64,000 bases of DNA from Undibacterium sp. (lineage in GTDB: Bacteria; Pseudomonadota; Gammaproteobacteria; Burkholderiales; Burkholderiaceae_D). Below, piece after piece: positions 56,679 to 64,000 of this stretch (position 1 is the first letter of the stretch; the number at the start of each line of letters is the position of its first letter). Position numbers and translations under genes: made by a program. The stretch covers positions 1 to 64,000 of the forward strand of contig JAUSNO010000018.1 of the NCBI GenBank assembly GCA_030645915.1, given 5' to 3'. Below the pieces are notes generated by a model, which saw only the letters and a program-made list of their open reading frames with translations, ran no database searches and had not been told where the DNA came from.

Positions 56679-56714
56679 ACAAGACTAATACGTAACTATA
56701 CGTAATAGTCTTGT
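56679..56714. promoter_or_regulatory. Large palindrome upstream of the second OmpA gene
   Basis: ACAAGACTAATACGTA (56679-56694) and TACGTAATAGTCTTGT (56699-56714) pair over 16 bases with a single mismatch and a 4-base loop. No T run follows, so it is not an obvious terminator. It lies 80 bases before the ATG at 56795, over a TTGTCA that could be a -35 element. The gap 56514-56794 is otherwise empty. Confidence 0.6.
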
Positions 56715-56794
56715 CATCAAGCGCATGGTAATATTCAATCTTATGCAGTATTTTGCGCAGTTAATCTGCGGTAATCTTAACCGAGAAGAAAAAC

Positions 56795-57466
56795 ATGAAA
56801 ATTCTAGTCAAACTCGTTATCGCAGCGTCAGCAGTCGTCGCTTTGTCCGCTTCTGCACAAACAATTACAGACATCAAGGCAAGAGCGCCTCATAGTGCTT
56901 ATGTGCAAGATGCCCGCGGTGTAATCGCCCGTGATCCATTTGGCCTTTGCTGGCGCACAGGATACTGGACACCTGCTGATTCTGATGCAGTTGTTGGTTG
57001 CGATGGTGTTGTTGAAAAAGTTGCACCACCTGCGCCAGCTGCACCAGCCCCGGTCGCTGCTCCAGTTACACCTCCAAAACCAGTTGCACCACCAGCACCA
57101 ACCTCCGAAAAGGTTACATTTGCAGCTGATGCATTCTTTGATTTCGACAAAGCAGTTCTGAAGCCAGAAGCCAAAGTCAAGTTGGACGACATGGCGTCTA
57201 AATTGAAAGGCATCAATTTGGAAGTAGTGATTGCTGTTGGTCATACTGACTCAGTCGGATCTGACGAATACAACCAAAAATTATCAATCCGACGTGCAGA
57301 AGCTGTCAAAGCTTACTTGGTAAGCAATGGCGGCATTGAAAACAATCGCGTTTATACTGAAGGCAAGGGCGAAAAGCAACCAGTTGCTGATAACAAAACA
57401 GCAGATGGCCGCGCTCAAAACCGTCGTGTTGAAATCGAAGTAGTTGGCACACGCAATCTGAAGTAA
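56795..57466 (+). CDS. OmpA-family outer membrane protein (second paralogue)
   Basis: This 223-residue protein has a signal peptide (ILVKLVIAASAVVALSASAQ). SAYVQDARGVIARDPFGLC and RTGYWTPADS match the upstream paralogue. A Pro/Ala/Val linker and an OmpA domain (IAVGHTDSVGSDEYNQKLS, NRRVEIEVVG) follow. This copy is closer to the family norm than the first. A strong terminator follows. Confidence 0.92.
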   Translation: MKILVKLVIAASAVVALSASAQTITDIKARAPHSAYVQDARGVIARDPFGLCWRTGYWTPADSDAVVGCDGVVEKVAPPAPAAPAPVAAPVTPPKPVAPPAPTSEKVTFAADAFFDFDKAVLKPEAKVKLDDMASKLKGINLEVVIAVGHTDSVGSDEYNQKLSIRRAEAVKAYLVSNGGIENNRVYTEGKGEKQPVADNKTADGRAQNRRVEIEVVGTRNLK

Positions 57467-57499
57467 TACAAAGTCTAGTCTGCAATAGACTAGTTAAAT

Positions 57500-57529
57500 A
57501 AAAAAACCCCGCTGAGACGGGGTTTTTTT
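57500..57529 (+). terminator. Terminator of the OmpA gene
   Basis: AAAAAAACCCCG pairs with CGGGGTTTTTTT around a six-base loop, ending in a run of seven T. Confidence 0.92.
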
Positions 57530-57600
57530 ATTGGCGGTTAAAGACCAAGTATCCTAAAATAGCCACTTCAAATCACCGCCGCATCACGTCACGAACAATT

Positions 57601-58305
57601 ATGAACCCACTGAACGCCGACCCATTAGAAATCCAGAAATTCAGTGACCTAGCCCATCGATGGTGGGATCCAACCTCTGAATTTCGCCCATTACACGAAA
57701 TCAACCCCCTACGCTTAGAATGGATTAACAACCGCGCCTCTTTAGCAGGTAAAAATGTCATCGATATTGGATGCGGCGGAGGTATCTTAGCAGAATCCAT
57801 GGCAAAAAAAGGGGCAAACGTCACAGGGATAGACCTGTCTGACAAAGCACTTAAAGTGGCCGATTTACACGGACTGGAATCCGGCATCAGCGTACGATAC
57901 AAAAAAATCGCAGCCGAAGAAATGGCGATTCAAGAAGCTGCACAATACGATATTGTCACCTGCATGGAGATGTTGGAGCATGTACCAGATCCGGCATCAA
58001 TTATTCGCGCATGCCATTCACTTGTAAAACCGGGCGGGCATGTATTTTTCTCGACCTTGAACCGCAATGCAAAATCTTATCTTTTCGCCATCATTGGTGC
58101 AGAATACCTTTTACAAATGCTCCCAAAAGGCACCCATGATTATGCAAAATTTATCAAACCTGCCGAACTATCCCAGGATATCCGTAATGCTGGCCTGACC
58201 ATTGAATCGATTCGAGGCATGAGTTACAACCCACTCACCAAAATCTATTCATTAAACCAAGATACCAGCGTCAACTATCTAGTTGCCTGCGTTCGCCCAT
58301 CATAA
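57601..58305 (+). CDS. ubiG: Ubiquinone biosynthesis O-methyltransferase
   Basis: This 234-residue SAM-dependent methyltransferase has motif [20 protein letters not shown] and the UbiG start region [36 protein letters not shown] is motif II. It carries out both O-methylations of ubiquinone synthesis. It is followed by gph, the usual ubiG-gph pair. Confidence 0.94.
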   Translation: MNPLNADPLEIQKFSDLAHRWWDPTSEFRPLHEINPLRLEWINNRASLAGKNVIDIGCGGGILAESMAKKGANVTGIDLSDKALKVADLHGLESGISVRYKKIAAEEMAIQEAAQYDIVTCMEMLEHVPDPASIIRACHSLVKPGGHVFFSTLNRNAKSYLFAIIGAEYLLQMLPKGTHDYAKFIKPAELSQDIRNAGLTIESIRGMSYNPLTKIYSLNQDTSVNYLVACVRPS

Positions 58306-58365
58306 TCATTTACAATGTAATTCCACGGTGCCATCCCACTGTGAAATCACTTCGACATCCCATTT

Positions 58366-59043
58366 ATGCAAGTCCCACAAGCAATACTTTTCGACCTCGA
58401 CGGCACACTCGCCGACACGGCACCCGATTTAGCTGCTGCGGTTAATCTTATGCGCAACCAACGCAATATGCCGTCTGCGCCCTATTTAAGTCTACGCCCC
58501 TTTGCTTCAGCAGGTGCCCGCGGCTTACTCGCAGCAGGATTCAATATCACACCAGAACATTCTGAATACGAAACCATGCGTATCGAATTTTTGAATAATT
58601 ATGAATCTGCCATTGCAGAACGAAGTCATCTATTCAAGCATGTAACAGCATTACTCGAAGGAATCAACAATCTCGGCTTACCTTGGGGCATTGTCACCAA
58701 CAAAGCAGCGCGCTTCACTGATCCACTTATTCCGTTATTGGGGTTACAAGAAGCTGCGTGCATCATCTCTGGAGATACCACCGCACATGCAAAGCCTCAT
58801 CCAGAACCGCTACTAGAAGCAGCACGGCGCATTCAAATCAAGCCGCAGCATTGTTGGTATATAGGGGACGATCTACGTGACATTCAGGCAGGGCAAGCAG
58901 CCGGCATGCAAACAATCGCAGCTGCCTGGGGCTATTGTGGCACGACAGAACCAACCCTATGGAAAGCCAGCGCTATATCTGACACGCCTTTAGGATTGCT
59001 GGAACTCATCAGCGCCAAACATTTACAAACAGCAGGCTCTTGA
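58366..59043 (+). CDS. gph: Phosphoglycolate phosphatase (HAD family)
   Basis: This 225-residue protein has the HAD motif I ILFDLDGTLADTAPDLA, motif II (GIVTNKA), motif III lysine (KPHPEPLLEA) and motif IV (YIGDDLRDIQAG). It is found after ubiG in most betaproteobacteria. The tmRNA gene starts 49 bases downstream. Confidence 0.9.
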   Translation: MQVPQAILFDLDGTLADTAPDLAAAVNLMRNQRNMPSAPYLSLRPFASAGARGLLAAGFNITPEHSEYETMRIEFLNNYESAIAERSHLFKHVTALLEGINNLGLPWGIVTNKAARFTDPLIPLLGLQEAACIISGDTTAHAKPHPEPLLEAARRIQIKPQHCWYIGDDLRDIQAGQAAGMQTIAAAWGYCGTTEPTLWKASAISDTPLGLLELISAKHLQTAGS

Positions 59044-59091
59044 AACTAAAGGACATCACCCCAATTATTGGAGTATACTTAGTACCGCTTT

Positions 59092-59452
59092 GGGGTCGAC
59101 CAGGTTTCGACAGGGGTTGCAAAGCAGCGCAGGGCATACCGAGGCCTGACTACCTCGTAAATACAATCAGAAATATATAACTGCAAACGATAACTCGTAC
59201 GCATTAGCAGCTTAATTGCTTGCTAACTCTACACCGTCTCTTCCCTAGGGCGGGCTGGCAACAGCAGTAGAGTCATTCATAGGGAATCGTCTTAGGCCGG
59301 GTTACTTGGCTCAGGATTAAATAATAGGTAACTCGTCTTTGCGCAGCGTGTGCGTTCGCGTCGTGAGGGTTAAATTAAATAACAGCACTAAGTATGTAGA
59401 ACTGTCTGTAGAGTGCTTCTGGACGCGGGTTCGATTCCCGCCGACTCCACCA
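59092..59452 (+). ncRNA. ssrA: tmRNA (ssrA)
   Basis: It starts GGGGTCGACCAGGTTTCGAC and ends with the tRNA-like T-arm GGTTCGATTCCCGCC and the acceptor CGACTCCACCA. GGGGTCG pairs with CGACTCC (one G-U). The tag frame at 59183-59215 encodes ANDNSYALAA followed by TAA, a typical betaproteobacterial tag. It is one-piece and encodes its own CCA. The 3' end is the attachment site of the decayed element that follows. Confidence 0.97.
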
Positions 59453-59483
59453 AATAACTGCCTAACCATGGCAAAGTAACGCT

Positions 59484-59519
59484 AAAGCCTCCACCCTTTC
59501 ATAGGGCGGGGGCTTTTTT
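59484..59519 (+). terminator. Terminator after ssrA (element-borne)
   Basis: AAAGCC...CCCT pairs with AGGG...GGCTTT and is followed by T6. As it lies inside the element, it would have replaced the original ssrA terminator, which may be the hairpin at 61347-61372. Confidence 0.85.
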
Positions 59520-59589
59520 ATTGCCCAAGCACGACTACCGTTAAGTAGTGACTGCAAAAAACCGAGTCACTACATCGGGAGTCACTACA

Positions 59590-59799
59590 ATGGCGCTGCA
59601 TAAAATATCAGGCACGACATTGCGGTCACTCAAACCCACTACCGACAACATTAACGGGAAGCAATGCCTAGATGATGGTGGTGGCTTAGTTCTATTACTC
59701 GCAGTTAAGGGCGGCGGTAGAACTTGGCAATTAAATTACACCCTTGGCCGCAAGCGCAAGACCATCAGTCTTGGCAACTACCCGCACCTACGCAATTAA
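59590..59799 (+). pseudogene. Truncated tyrosine-recombinase integrase (DUF4102 N-terminal domain only)
   Basis: From ATG 59590 it reads MALHKISGTTLRSLKPTTDN, then LDDGGGLVLLL and KRKTISLGNYPHL and stops. This is the N-terminal arm-binding domain of P4-type integrases (usual length about 400 residues). The catalytic domain is missing. Position right after ssrA is the standard place for such an integrase. Confidence 0.85.
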
Positions 59800-59803
59800 C
59801 CTA

Positions 59804-60160
59804 GCGACCAGCGATTGCAACTACGGCGGCAAGCGTACTTGGTTTATCAGCCCGCGCTGTTGTGGCAGCAAGGCGAAACTATTTCTACGCAACGGCCACT
59901 TCGCCTGCCGCACCTGCCAACGCCTGCGCTACCACTCCCAAGCACTAGACCCAATGGGGCGCAATCAATGAGCGTACAGCCGATTACAAAAGAAACTGAG
60001 AGATGGGGAAGGCAAACCCAAAGGAATGCACTGGCGAACGTTTGAACGCTTGCATGAACGCATGGAAGTGATTGATGCAAAGATCGATGGCGCGTTTAAT
60101 ATCAGGGTGGCAGGCTTTTTGCAACGTGTTGGCGCTAGCTCTCTATTGGTTAATGCATAG
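59804..60160 (+). pseudogene. Zinc-ribbon protein remnant, broken by an in-frame TGA
   Basis: In one frame the sequence reads NYGGKRTWFISPRCCGSKAK and FACRTCQRLRYHSQ, then TGA at 59969-59971. It then continues in the same frame with KPKGMHWRTFERLHERM to TAG at 60158-60160. The pattern matches the C-terminal half of a small conserved protein often found on mobile elements (FLCPxCG...YFACRHCxxLxYxSQ...PKGMHWRTYxRL). The first cysteine is replaced by Ser. It has no proper start and is decayed. Confidence 0.65.
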
Positions 60161-60319
60161 ATAGAGAGGCGGGGGAGGTAAAAAGTCGACGCGATTTAGA
60201 CCGGACACCGACTGTAAAGCGCTTATTTACTCTAAACACACAAAACGCCAAGGAATTAATTCGACTCATGCTGTTGTGCGCGCGCACGCGCGAGGCGAGT
60301 CAATATTTTCACAGCCCAC

Positions 60320-60352
60320 AAATGACAAACCCCGCCGTAGCGGGGTTATGTC
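60320..60352 (-). terminator. Hairpin downstream of the PEP-CTERM gene
   Basis: TGACA-AACCCCGC (60323 on) pairs with GCGGGGTT-A-TGTCA around CGTA. It lies 16 bases after the stop of the minus-strand gene at 60368-60982. Confidence 0.7.
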
Positions 60353-60367
60353 AGTTCAACAAATTAA

Positions 60368-60982
60368 TTATTGCTTGCGGCGACGTGCTGCTGCGAAGCC
60401 TAACATGCCTAAACCTAACAATGCGATTGATGTTGGCTCCGGCACCTCATTTGACTTGTAATTAATATTATCCACAACTTCAATCAAACCGACTGGATTT
60501 TTATTAGCATCGGTGTAGGTAAAAATTGCGCTGTTAAAAGCAAGTCCAGTGTACGAAATAGTCTGATTCATGATGTCGTCAAGGTTGACTACCACACTGG
60601 CTTCACCAACCAAAACATTATTCATAAATAACTGAAGATAAGCCAAACCATCTACCGCAATAAAACCAAGGTTATCATTTCCAAAATCTAATGACATCGA
60701 TGCCATATTTGCAAAAAAATCCATGCGCAAACCGCCAGTATCATCACCAAAATTGGCCAAACAGTGATTGCTTGCAGATGCGCACTCAGTCGGCAAGCCA
60801 TTCATTACATTTAATCCACTGCCATTCGTATCGCTAAATGTCACACCTCCAGAAATGAAACCATTTGCTTTACTTCCTAAAGTGTCAGCTTCGAAATCGA
60901 CTAAGCCTGCTTGAGCTTGTGTTCCAGCTATCGCCAGCAATGCTGTAGCCGAAAATAATAACGCATTAATAATTTTCTTCAT
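60368..60982 (-). CDS. PEP-CTERM sorting domain exported protein
   Basis: This 204-residue protein has a signal peptide (INALLFSATALLAIAGTQAQA) and a C-terminal PEP-CTERM anchor: VPEPTSIALLGLGMLGFAAA followed by RRRKQ. This is the signal recognised by exosortase in EPS-producing bacteria. The central domain begins LVDFEADTLGSKANGFISGG and is of the type common in such proteins. No exosortase gene is in the window. It lies inside the ssrA element, so it may be cargo. An A-rich RBS region precedes it. Confidence 0.85.
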   Translation of the reverse strand: MKKIINALLFSATALLAIAGTQAQAGLVDFEADTLGSKANGFISGGVTFSDTNGSGLNVMNGLPTECASASNHCLANFGDDTGGLRMDFFANMASMSLDFGNDNLGFIAVDGLAYLQLFMNNVLVGEASVVVNLDDIMNQTISYTGLAFNSAIFTYTDANKNPVGLIEVVDNINYKSNEVPEPTSIALLGLGMLGFAAARRRKQ

Positions 60983-61493
60983 TTTTGCTCCTTAAAATTG
61001 TTTTAGAAGTGCTTCAACAATAACAGCAGCAAATATCATGCCAAAAAAATTAGTAATATAAATCAGATGCTTACATAAAAAATTTGCAACCAATTAAAAA
61101 AATGTAAGATTTTTCGACATTTTCTAGGTGCGTATTAACATGTCAAATATTGCGAAAACCATAAAATGTACGGCCTAGAAATTACATAATCTGGTGCGTA
61201 TTACAACAAATACTCTTTGTTACTCAAAGGACAAATCGCAACACCACCAACCAAATGTAGTGACTATCGTAGTAAATTAAGGCATGAACACCGGAGAACC
61301 ATGTCTGACGTCATTTTCGATTCCCGCCGACCCACCATTATTACGCTAAGCCACTGATTCGTCAGTGGCTTATTGCGTTTGCGCTTCCTGATTTAACTTA
61401 AAATTTCAACGAAATTCTTGAGGTATTGGCACTCACTTTATCTACAAGTCAGTACAAAATAACGTCTAATTATGGATATATTGGTGGCTGAGC
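60983..61493. other. Intergenic region holding the right end of the ssrA element
   Basis: 511 bases. 60983-61200 is AT-rich and should contain the PEP-CTERM gene promoter. GTAGTGAC at 61257-61264 and the attachment-core copy at 61316-61337 mark the element end. A hairpin (61347-61372) follows. No convincing gene was seen. Confidence 0.6.
61347..61372. terminator. Perfect hairpin with TTCG loop, possible original ssrA terminator
   Basis: TAAGCCACTGA (61347-61357) pairs with TCAGTGGCTTA (61362-61372) around TTCG. It lies 10 bases after the second copy of the tmRNA 3' core, the spacing expected for the terminator of the intact ssrA before the element inserted. Confidence 0.65.
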
Positions 61494-61785
61494 ATGGGAT
61501 CGATGGATAAGCTAATCACGTTGGCAGATCTGCAGGCAGAAAATCTGCGCTTAACCACCTTACTTGAAGCGCCTGGCATTGCATGGCGCATGCCAGCAGC
61601 AACAATATGCTGGTCGCCTGCACCGCGAACACGCTACCAAGACTGACGTACGCATCATTGATTGCGTCGACACCGGCCACCCGACGCTGCTACGCATGTG
61701 GGACAAACGCCAGCGCGGTTATCGTGCCATGGGCTACCGGATAGCGGCGCAATCGGCGTTGAGAGAACAATCAGCAGCGGCATAA
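61494..61785 (+). pseudogene. Internally deleted helicase remnant
   Basis: From ATG 61494 or 61503 a frame reads MDKLITLADLQAENLRLTTL then LEAPGIAWR. A second frame from about 61585 to 61785 reads QQYAGRLHREHATKTDVRII followed by DTGHPTLLRMWDKRQRGYRA. The second piece is the end of a superfamily 2 helicase (motif VI QYAGRLHR). The first looks like the N-terminal coiled start of the same kind of protein. The whole middle is gone and the two parts are in different frames. Confidence 0.6.
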
Positions 61786-61927
61786 CACGATATCGACAAT
61801 AGAGACAGTCAAACACGTTGAAGATTCTAAGTGCTGACTTTCTGCATTTTTCCCGTGTGCTGTAGTGTTCCTCCGGCACCGAATCAAGGATAATCACGTC
61901 TCAATAAAAAAATCAGAAAGTACCCCT

Positions 61928-62827
61928 ATGACCCGCCAGAGTTTTCGTGCCGATCTTTTAATGTTGTTCATCGCCATGATCTGGGGTTCTACCTTTGTTG
62001 CGCAGCGCTTGGGCATGGATGCGGTCGGTCCTTTTTTCTACTCGGCCTCACGTTTTATTTTGGGAGCACTACTGTTATTGCCTCTGGTTTATTTCCGGGG
62101 CCACGCAGAAAATGGTTCTACCGAGAGCTTATGGCGCGATGGCGCACTGCTTGGCCTGATCATTGCCGTTGGCATTAATATGCAACAAGTTGGACTGCAA
62201 TTTACCTCGATTGCCAATGCAGGCTTTATCACTGGCCTGTACGTCATTATCGTACCGATTATTGGTATTTTTTTACGTCACAAGATGCATCCATCTACTT
62301 GGCTGGGGGTTTTTCTGGCGGTGCTGGGTACTTATTTTTTAAGTGTGAAGGGTGACTTCAGCATCGCCAAGGGAGACTGGATGCAATTGATCGGCACCTT
62401 CGCCTGGGCTGCTCATGTGTTGTTGTTGTCGGTCCTGTCGCAACGCCACGACCCTATCCGTTTATCCATCGTGCAATTTTTTGTCTGCGGCGTTGTCTGC
62501 CTGCTGCTATCACTGATTTTTGAGGATATGTCTGCACAAAACGTCAGTCAGGCGGTGCCTGCCATTTTGTACGGTGGAGTGCTCTCGGTTGGCCTTGGCT
62601 ATACCTTGCAGGTAGTGGCGCAGAGAAATGCCATTCCCTCCCATGCCGCCATTATCTTTAGCATGGAGTCGGTATTTGCTGCACTGGCTGCCTGGCTGGT
62701 ACTCGGAGAAACACTCTCCTCACGTGCCATGTTAGGTTGTGCCTTAATGTTGATTGGTATGCTGATCGCCCAGCTGGTACCGCTATATTTACAGGATGAA
62801 CAACCTAGCGCGCCGCATCCGCAGTGA
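61928..62827 (+). CDS. EamA-family (DMT) transporter
   Basis: This protein has 299 residues from ATG 61928 (the codon at 61865 adds an unlikely polar stretch). Ten hydrophobic helices form two EamA repeats: the first starts LLMLFIAMIWGSTFVAQRLG, the second near WMQLIGTFAWAAHVLLLSV. The family exports amino acids or other metabolites; the substrate is not predictable. It is monocistronic. Confidence 0.87.
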   Translation: MTRQSFRADLLMLFIAMIWGSTFVAQRLGMDAVGPFFYSASRFILGALLLLPLVYFRGHAENGSTESLWRDGALLGLIIAVGINMQQVGLQFTSIANAGFITGLYVIIVPIIGIFLRHKMHPSTWLGVFLAVLGTYFLSVKGDFSIAKGDWMQLIGTFAWAAHVLLLSVLSQRHDPIRLSIVQFFVCGVVCLLLSLIFEDMSAQNVSQAVPAILYGGVLSVGLGYTLQVVAQRNAIPSHAAIIFSMESVFAALAAWLVLGETLSSRAMLGCALMLIGMLIAQLVPLYLQDEQPSAPHPQ

Positions 62828-62950
62828 GATACGCGCATGTGAATGTCAACGTTGACAGGTAACATTTTTAAAAATATCTAAGGTTTGTACAGAGCGCTGC
62901 AATCCTTTACAATTGGCCTCCCTGAATCCGACTCATTCGCTATTTTTAAC

Positions 62951-63268
62951 GTGCAAACCCGACGCCCATTAGTGTCATTATTTTTGGTATTTTTGCTGCT
63001 GTTCATGCAGCAAGTTGGCTATGCACACGCAATTTCTCATTTGTCGAACGCCAATTTCAGCAATGTAAAAAATAGCCATCTACCTGCCGAACTTGCTTGC
63101 GAGCAATGCATTGCCTTTGCACAAGTTGGCTCAGCAGTGCGCACCGACCCAATTACCCTTGCAGTAACGCCTGTTGCTGTCGATATCCCACTAAGCAGAT
63201 CAACTCAGTTTCATTTTCTGAAAACGGTTTGCGTCTTCCATTCCCGCGCGCCCCCAATCATTGCCTAG
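62951..63268 (+). CDS. DUF2946-like small exported protein, first of a pair
   Basis: This protein has 105 residues from GTG 62951; a TTG at 62885 is in frame but gives a long polar lead. A hydrophobic N-terminus (LVSLFLVFLLLFMQQVGYA) is followed by HAISHL, the CEQC pair and a C-terminal SRAPP. The 'H..SH...C..C...(S/A)RAPP' pattern is typical of DUF2946 proteins, which sit next to metal-linked TonB receptors. The next gene has the same ending. The metal link is inferred. Confidence 0.6.
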   Translation: MQTRRPLVSLFLVFLLLFMQQVGYAHAISHLSNANFSNVKNSHLPAELACEQCIAFAQVGSAVRTDPITLAVTPVAVDIPLSRSTQFHFLKTVCVFHSRAPPIIA

Positions 63269-63455
63269 AAACAAAGTAAGCCAATATTAAATCCTTGCCC
63301 AAAAGCCAGGGTTTGGTTTTATTTCTGCATTACGGGGAACATCATGTTTAACTATCTAACAAAAGCGATGGCGCTAAGCGCATCGTCTTTCGCCGCTTTG
63401 AGCGCTCGCCATCAAAGTGCGTGCAAACGGCATGAGCACTGATACGGACTGATCA

Positions 63456-63824
63456 GTGCGAACAATTCACCACCGTGCAGTAGCAATACTGATCTGGCTA
63501 TGCATGCCAGCATTGCTCTTGTCTCAGCTATCTGGCCTCGCGCATCGCGTTTATCACTCCGGCTGGATCAATGTCCAAGCGCCCTCTCTGCGCAACAATA
63601 CCGATGCAGTCATCGGTATTTTTTACAATGGCGAGAGTCCTCAGCATTCTTGCACGCTATTCGATGCCAGCACGCTCGTTGAGTGTCTGCATGACGGACA
63701 AGCGGTGCTGCCAGATACCTCAACACGTGATGCTCTTGCTTTATTTGCGGCAAATAAAACATGGCTTGCTCAACCACAGGTCTATTTTTCTTCGCGCGCC
63801 CCGCCATTTTCTGACGCTTTCTAG
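63456..63824 (+). CDS. DUF2946-like small exported protein, second of a pair
   Basis: This 122-residue protein from GTG 63456 has a signal peptide (AILIWLCMPALLLSQLSGLA), then HRVYHSGW, HSCTLFDASTLVECL and the ending VYFSSRAPPFSD. It shares its layout with the gene at 62951 and lies 79 bases before a probable TonB receptor gene. Histidines and two cysteines in the mature part would suit metal binding. Confidence 0.6.
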   Translation: MRTIHHRAVAILIWLCMPALLLSQLSGLAHRVYHSGWINVQAPSLRNNTDAVIGIFYNGESPQHSCTLFDASTLVECLHDGQAVLPDTSTRDALALFAANKTWLAQPQVYFSSRAPPFSDAF

Positions 63825-63903
63825 CGCGACCCGAGACGGGTCATTATGAAACAGTCTGCCGTGATTTATCCGGCGCCATTTGTCATATTTTTCAGGAATT
63901 GTT

Positions 63904-64000
63904 ATGTATTTTCAACGTACTTTATTACACCGTACCATCTTATCTGCACTCGCCACTTTATCGACAACGCTCATGGTCTCAGCCCATGCGCAGACATCCC
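63904..64000 (+). CDS. Start of an outer membrane protein gene, probably a TonB-dependent receptor (cut by window edge)
   Basis: ATG 63904, with AGGA 6 bases upstream, opens a frame reading MYFQRTLLHRTILSALATLS then TTLMVSAHAQTS, a long signal peptide with an AHAQ cut site. The frame is open to the edge. The receptor call rests only on the two DUF2946-like genes upstream, which usually precede TonB receptors. Confidence 0.5.
   Translation, partial: MYFQRTLLHRTILSALATLSTTLMVSAHAQTS

Larger units (their letters stand above)
59430..61337. mobile_element. Decayed integrative element in the 3' end of ssrA
   Basis: TTCGATTCCCGCCGA at 59430-59444, inside the tmRNA 3' end, is repeated exactly at 61316-61330, followed by CCCACCA (CTCCACCA in ssrA). 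Between them lie an integrase N-terminal fragment, a broken zinc-ribbon gene and a PEP-CTERM gene. GTAGTGAC or its complement occurs at 59545, 59566, 59581 and 61257, near both ends, like integrase arm sites. Boundaries are inferred from the repeat. Confidence 0.75.

Noticed and set aside
63344-63442. A 32-residue frame starting MFNYLTKAMALSASSFAALS between the two DUF2946-like genes
   Set aside because: It has a signal-like start but ends within 33 codons and matches no known family; kept only as a possible remnant.

Overview
The window looks like a chromosomal segment of a betaproteobacterium of the order Burkholderiales, most probably Oxalobacteraceae (Undibacterium/Herminiimonas-like). 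This is inferred from the gene order gyrA-serC-pheA-tyrA-aroA-cmk-rpsA-ihfB-lapA-lapB-ugd-hldE(kinase)-cysM, the tmRNA tag ANDNSYALAA, the 'LCWRTGYWT' OmpA proteins and a complete MSHA pilus locus. No database search was possible, so all names rest on motifs and context.

Layout. 1-134: tail of an IS30-type transposase. 309-3905: four overlapping genes for hydroxyproline catabolism (epimerase and a three-subunit D-hydroxyproline dehydrogenase). 3909-9019: pilU, a porin, a PstS-like protein and an orphan GspE/PilB-type ATPase. 9049-12016: an AraC regulator with a PAS domain, the DapA-like deaminase of the same hydroxyproline pathway, and a GntR regulator. 12079-15425: an M28 peptidase, a membrane protein with a BRO-N-like domain, and the GTPase RbgA. 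15632-32148: a long minus-strand MSHA type IV pilus locus (mshE G, two pilins, C D O P Q I, a PilN-like gene, J K L M N). 32263-38602: a histone-deacetylase-like hydrolase, then MoxR/DUF58/TgpA and a lytic transglycosylase. 38882-55509: a small helix-turn-helix protein, then housekeeping genes, nearly all on the minus strand. 55830-59043: two OmpA paralogues, ubiG and gph. 59092-59452: tmRNA, followed to 61337 by a decayed element integrated in its 3' end. 61494-64000: a helicase remnant, an EamA transporter, two DUF2946-like proteins and the start of a probable TonB receptor gene.

How the genes fit together. The two hydroxyproline blocks together cover trans-4-hydroxy-L-proline to alpha-ketoglutarate semialdehyde; the last dehydrogenase is not here. 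The MSHA locus encodes extension ATPase, platform, pilins, secretin and assembly proteins. Its ATPase MshE and the orphan ATPase at 7268 both carry the tandem MshEN motif that binds cyclic-di-GMP in known relatives. MoxR-DUF58-TgpA is the usual three-gene membrane module.

Most notable: a dispersed hairpin repeat in five intergenic places; an in-frame TAA in rpsA at codon 63; a decayed island in ssrA with a duplicated attachment core and putative integrase arm sites; a membrane-anchored BRO-N-like protein; and strong palindromes upstream of the hydroxyproline deaminase, gyrA and the second ompA gene.
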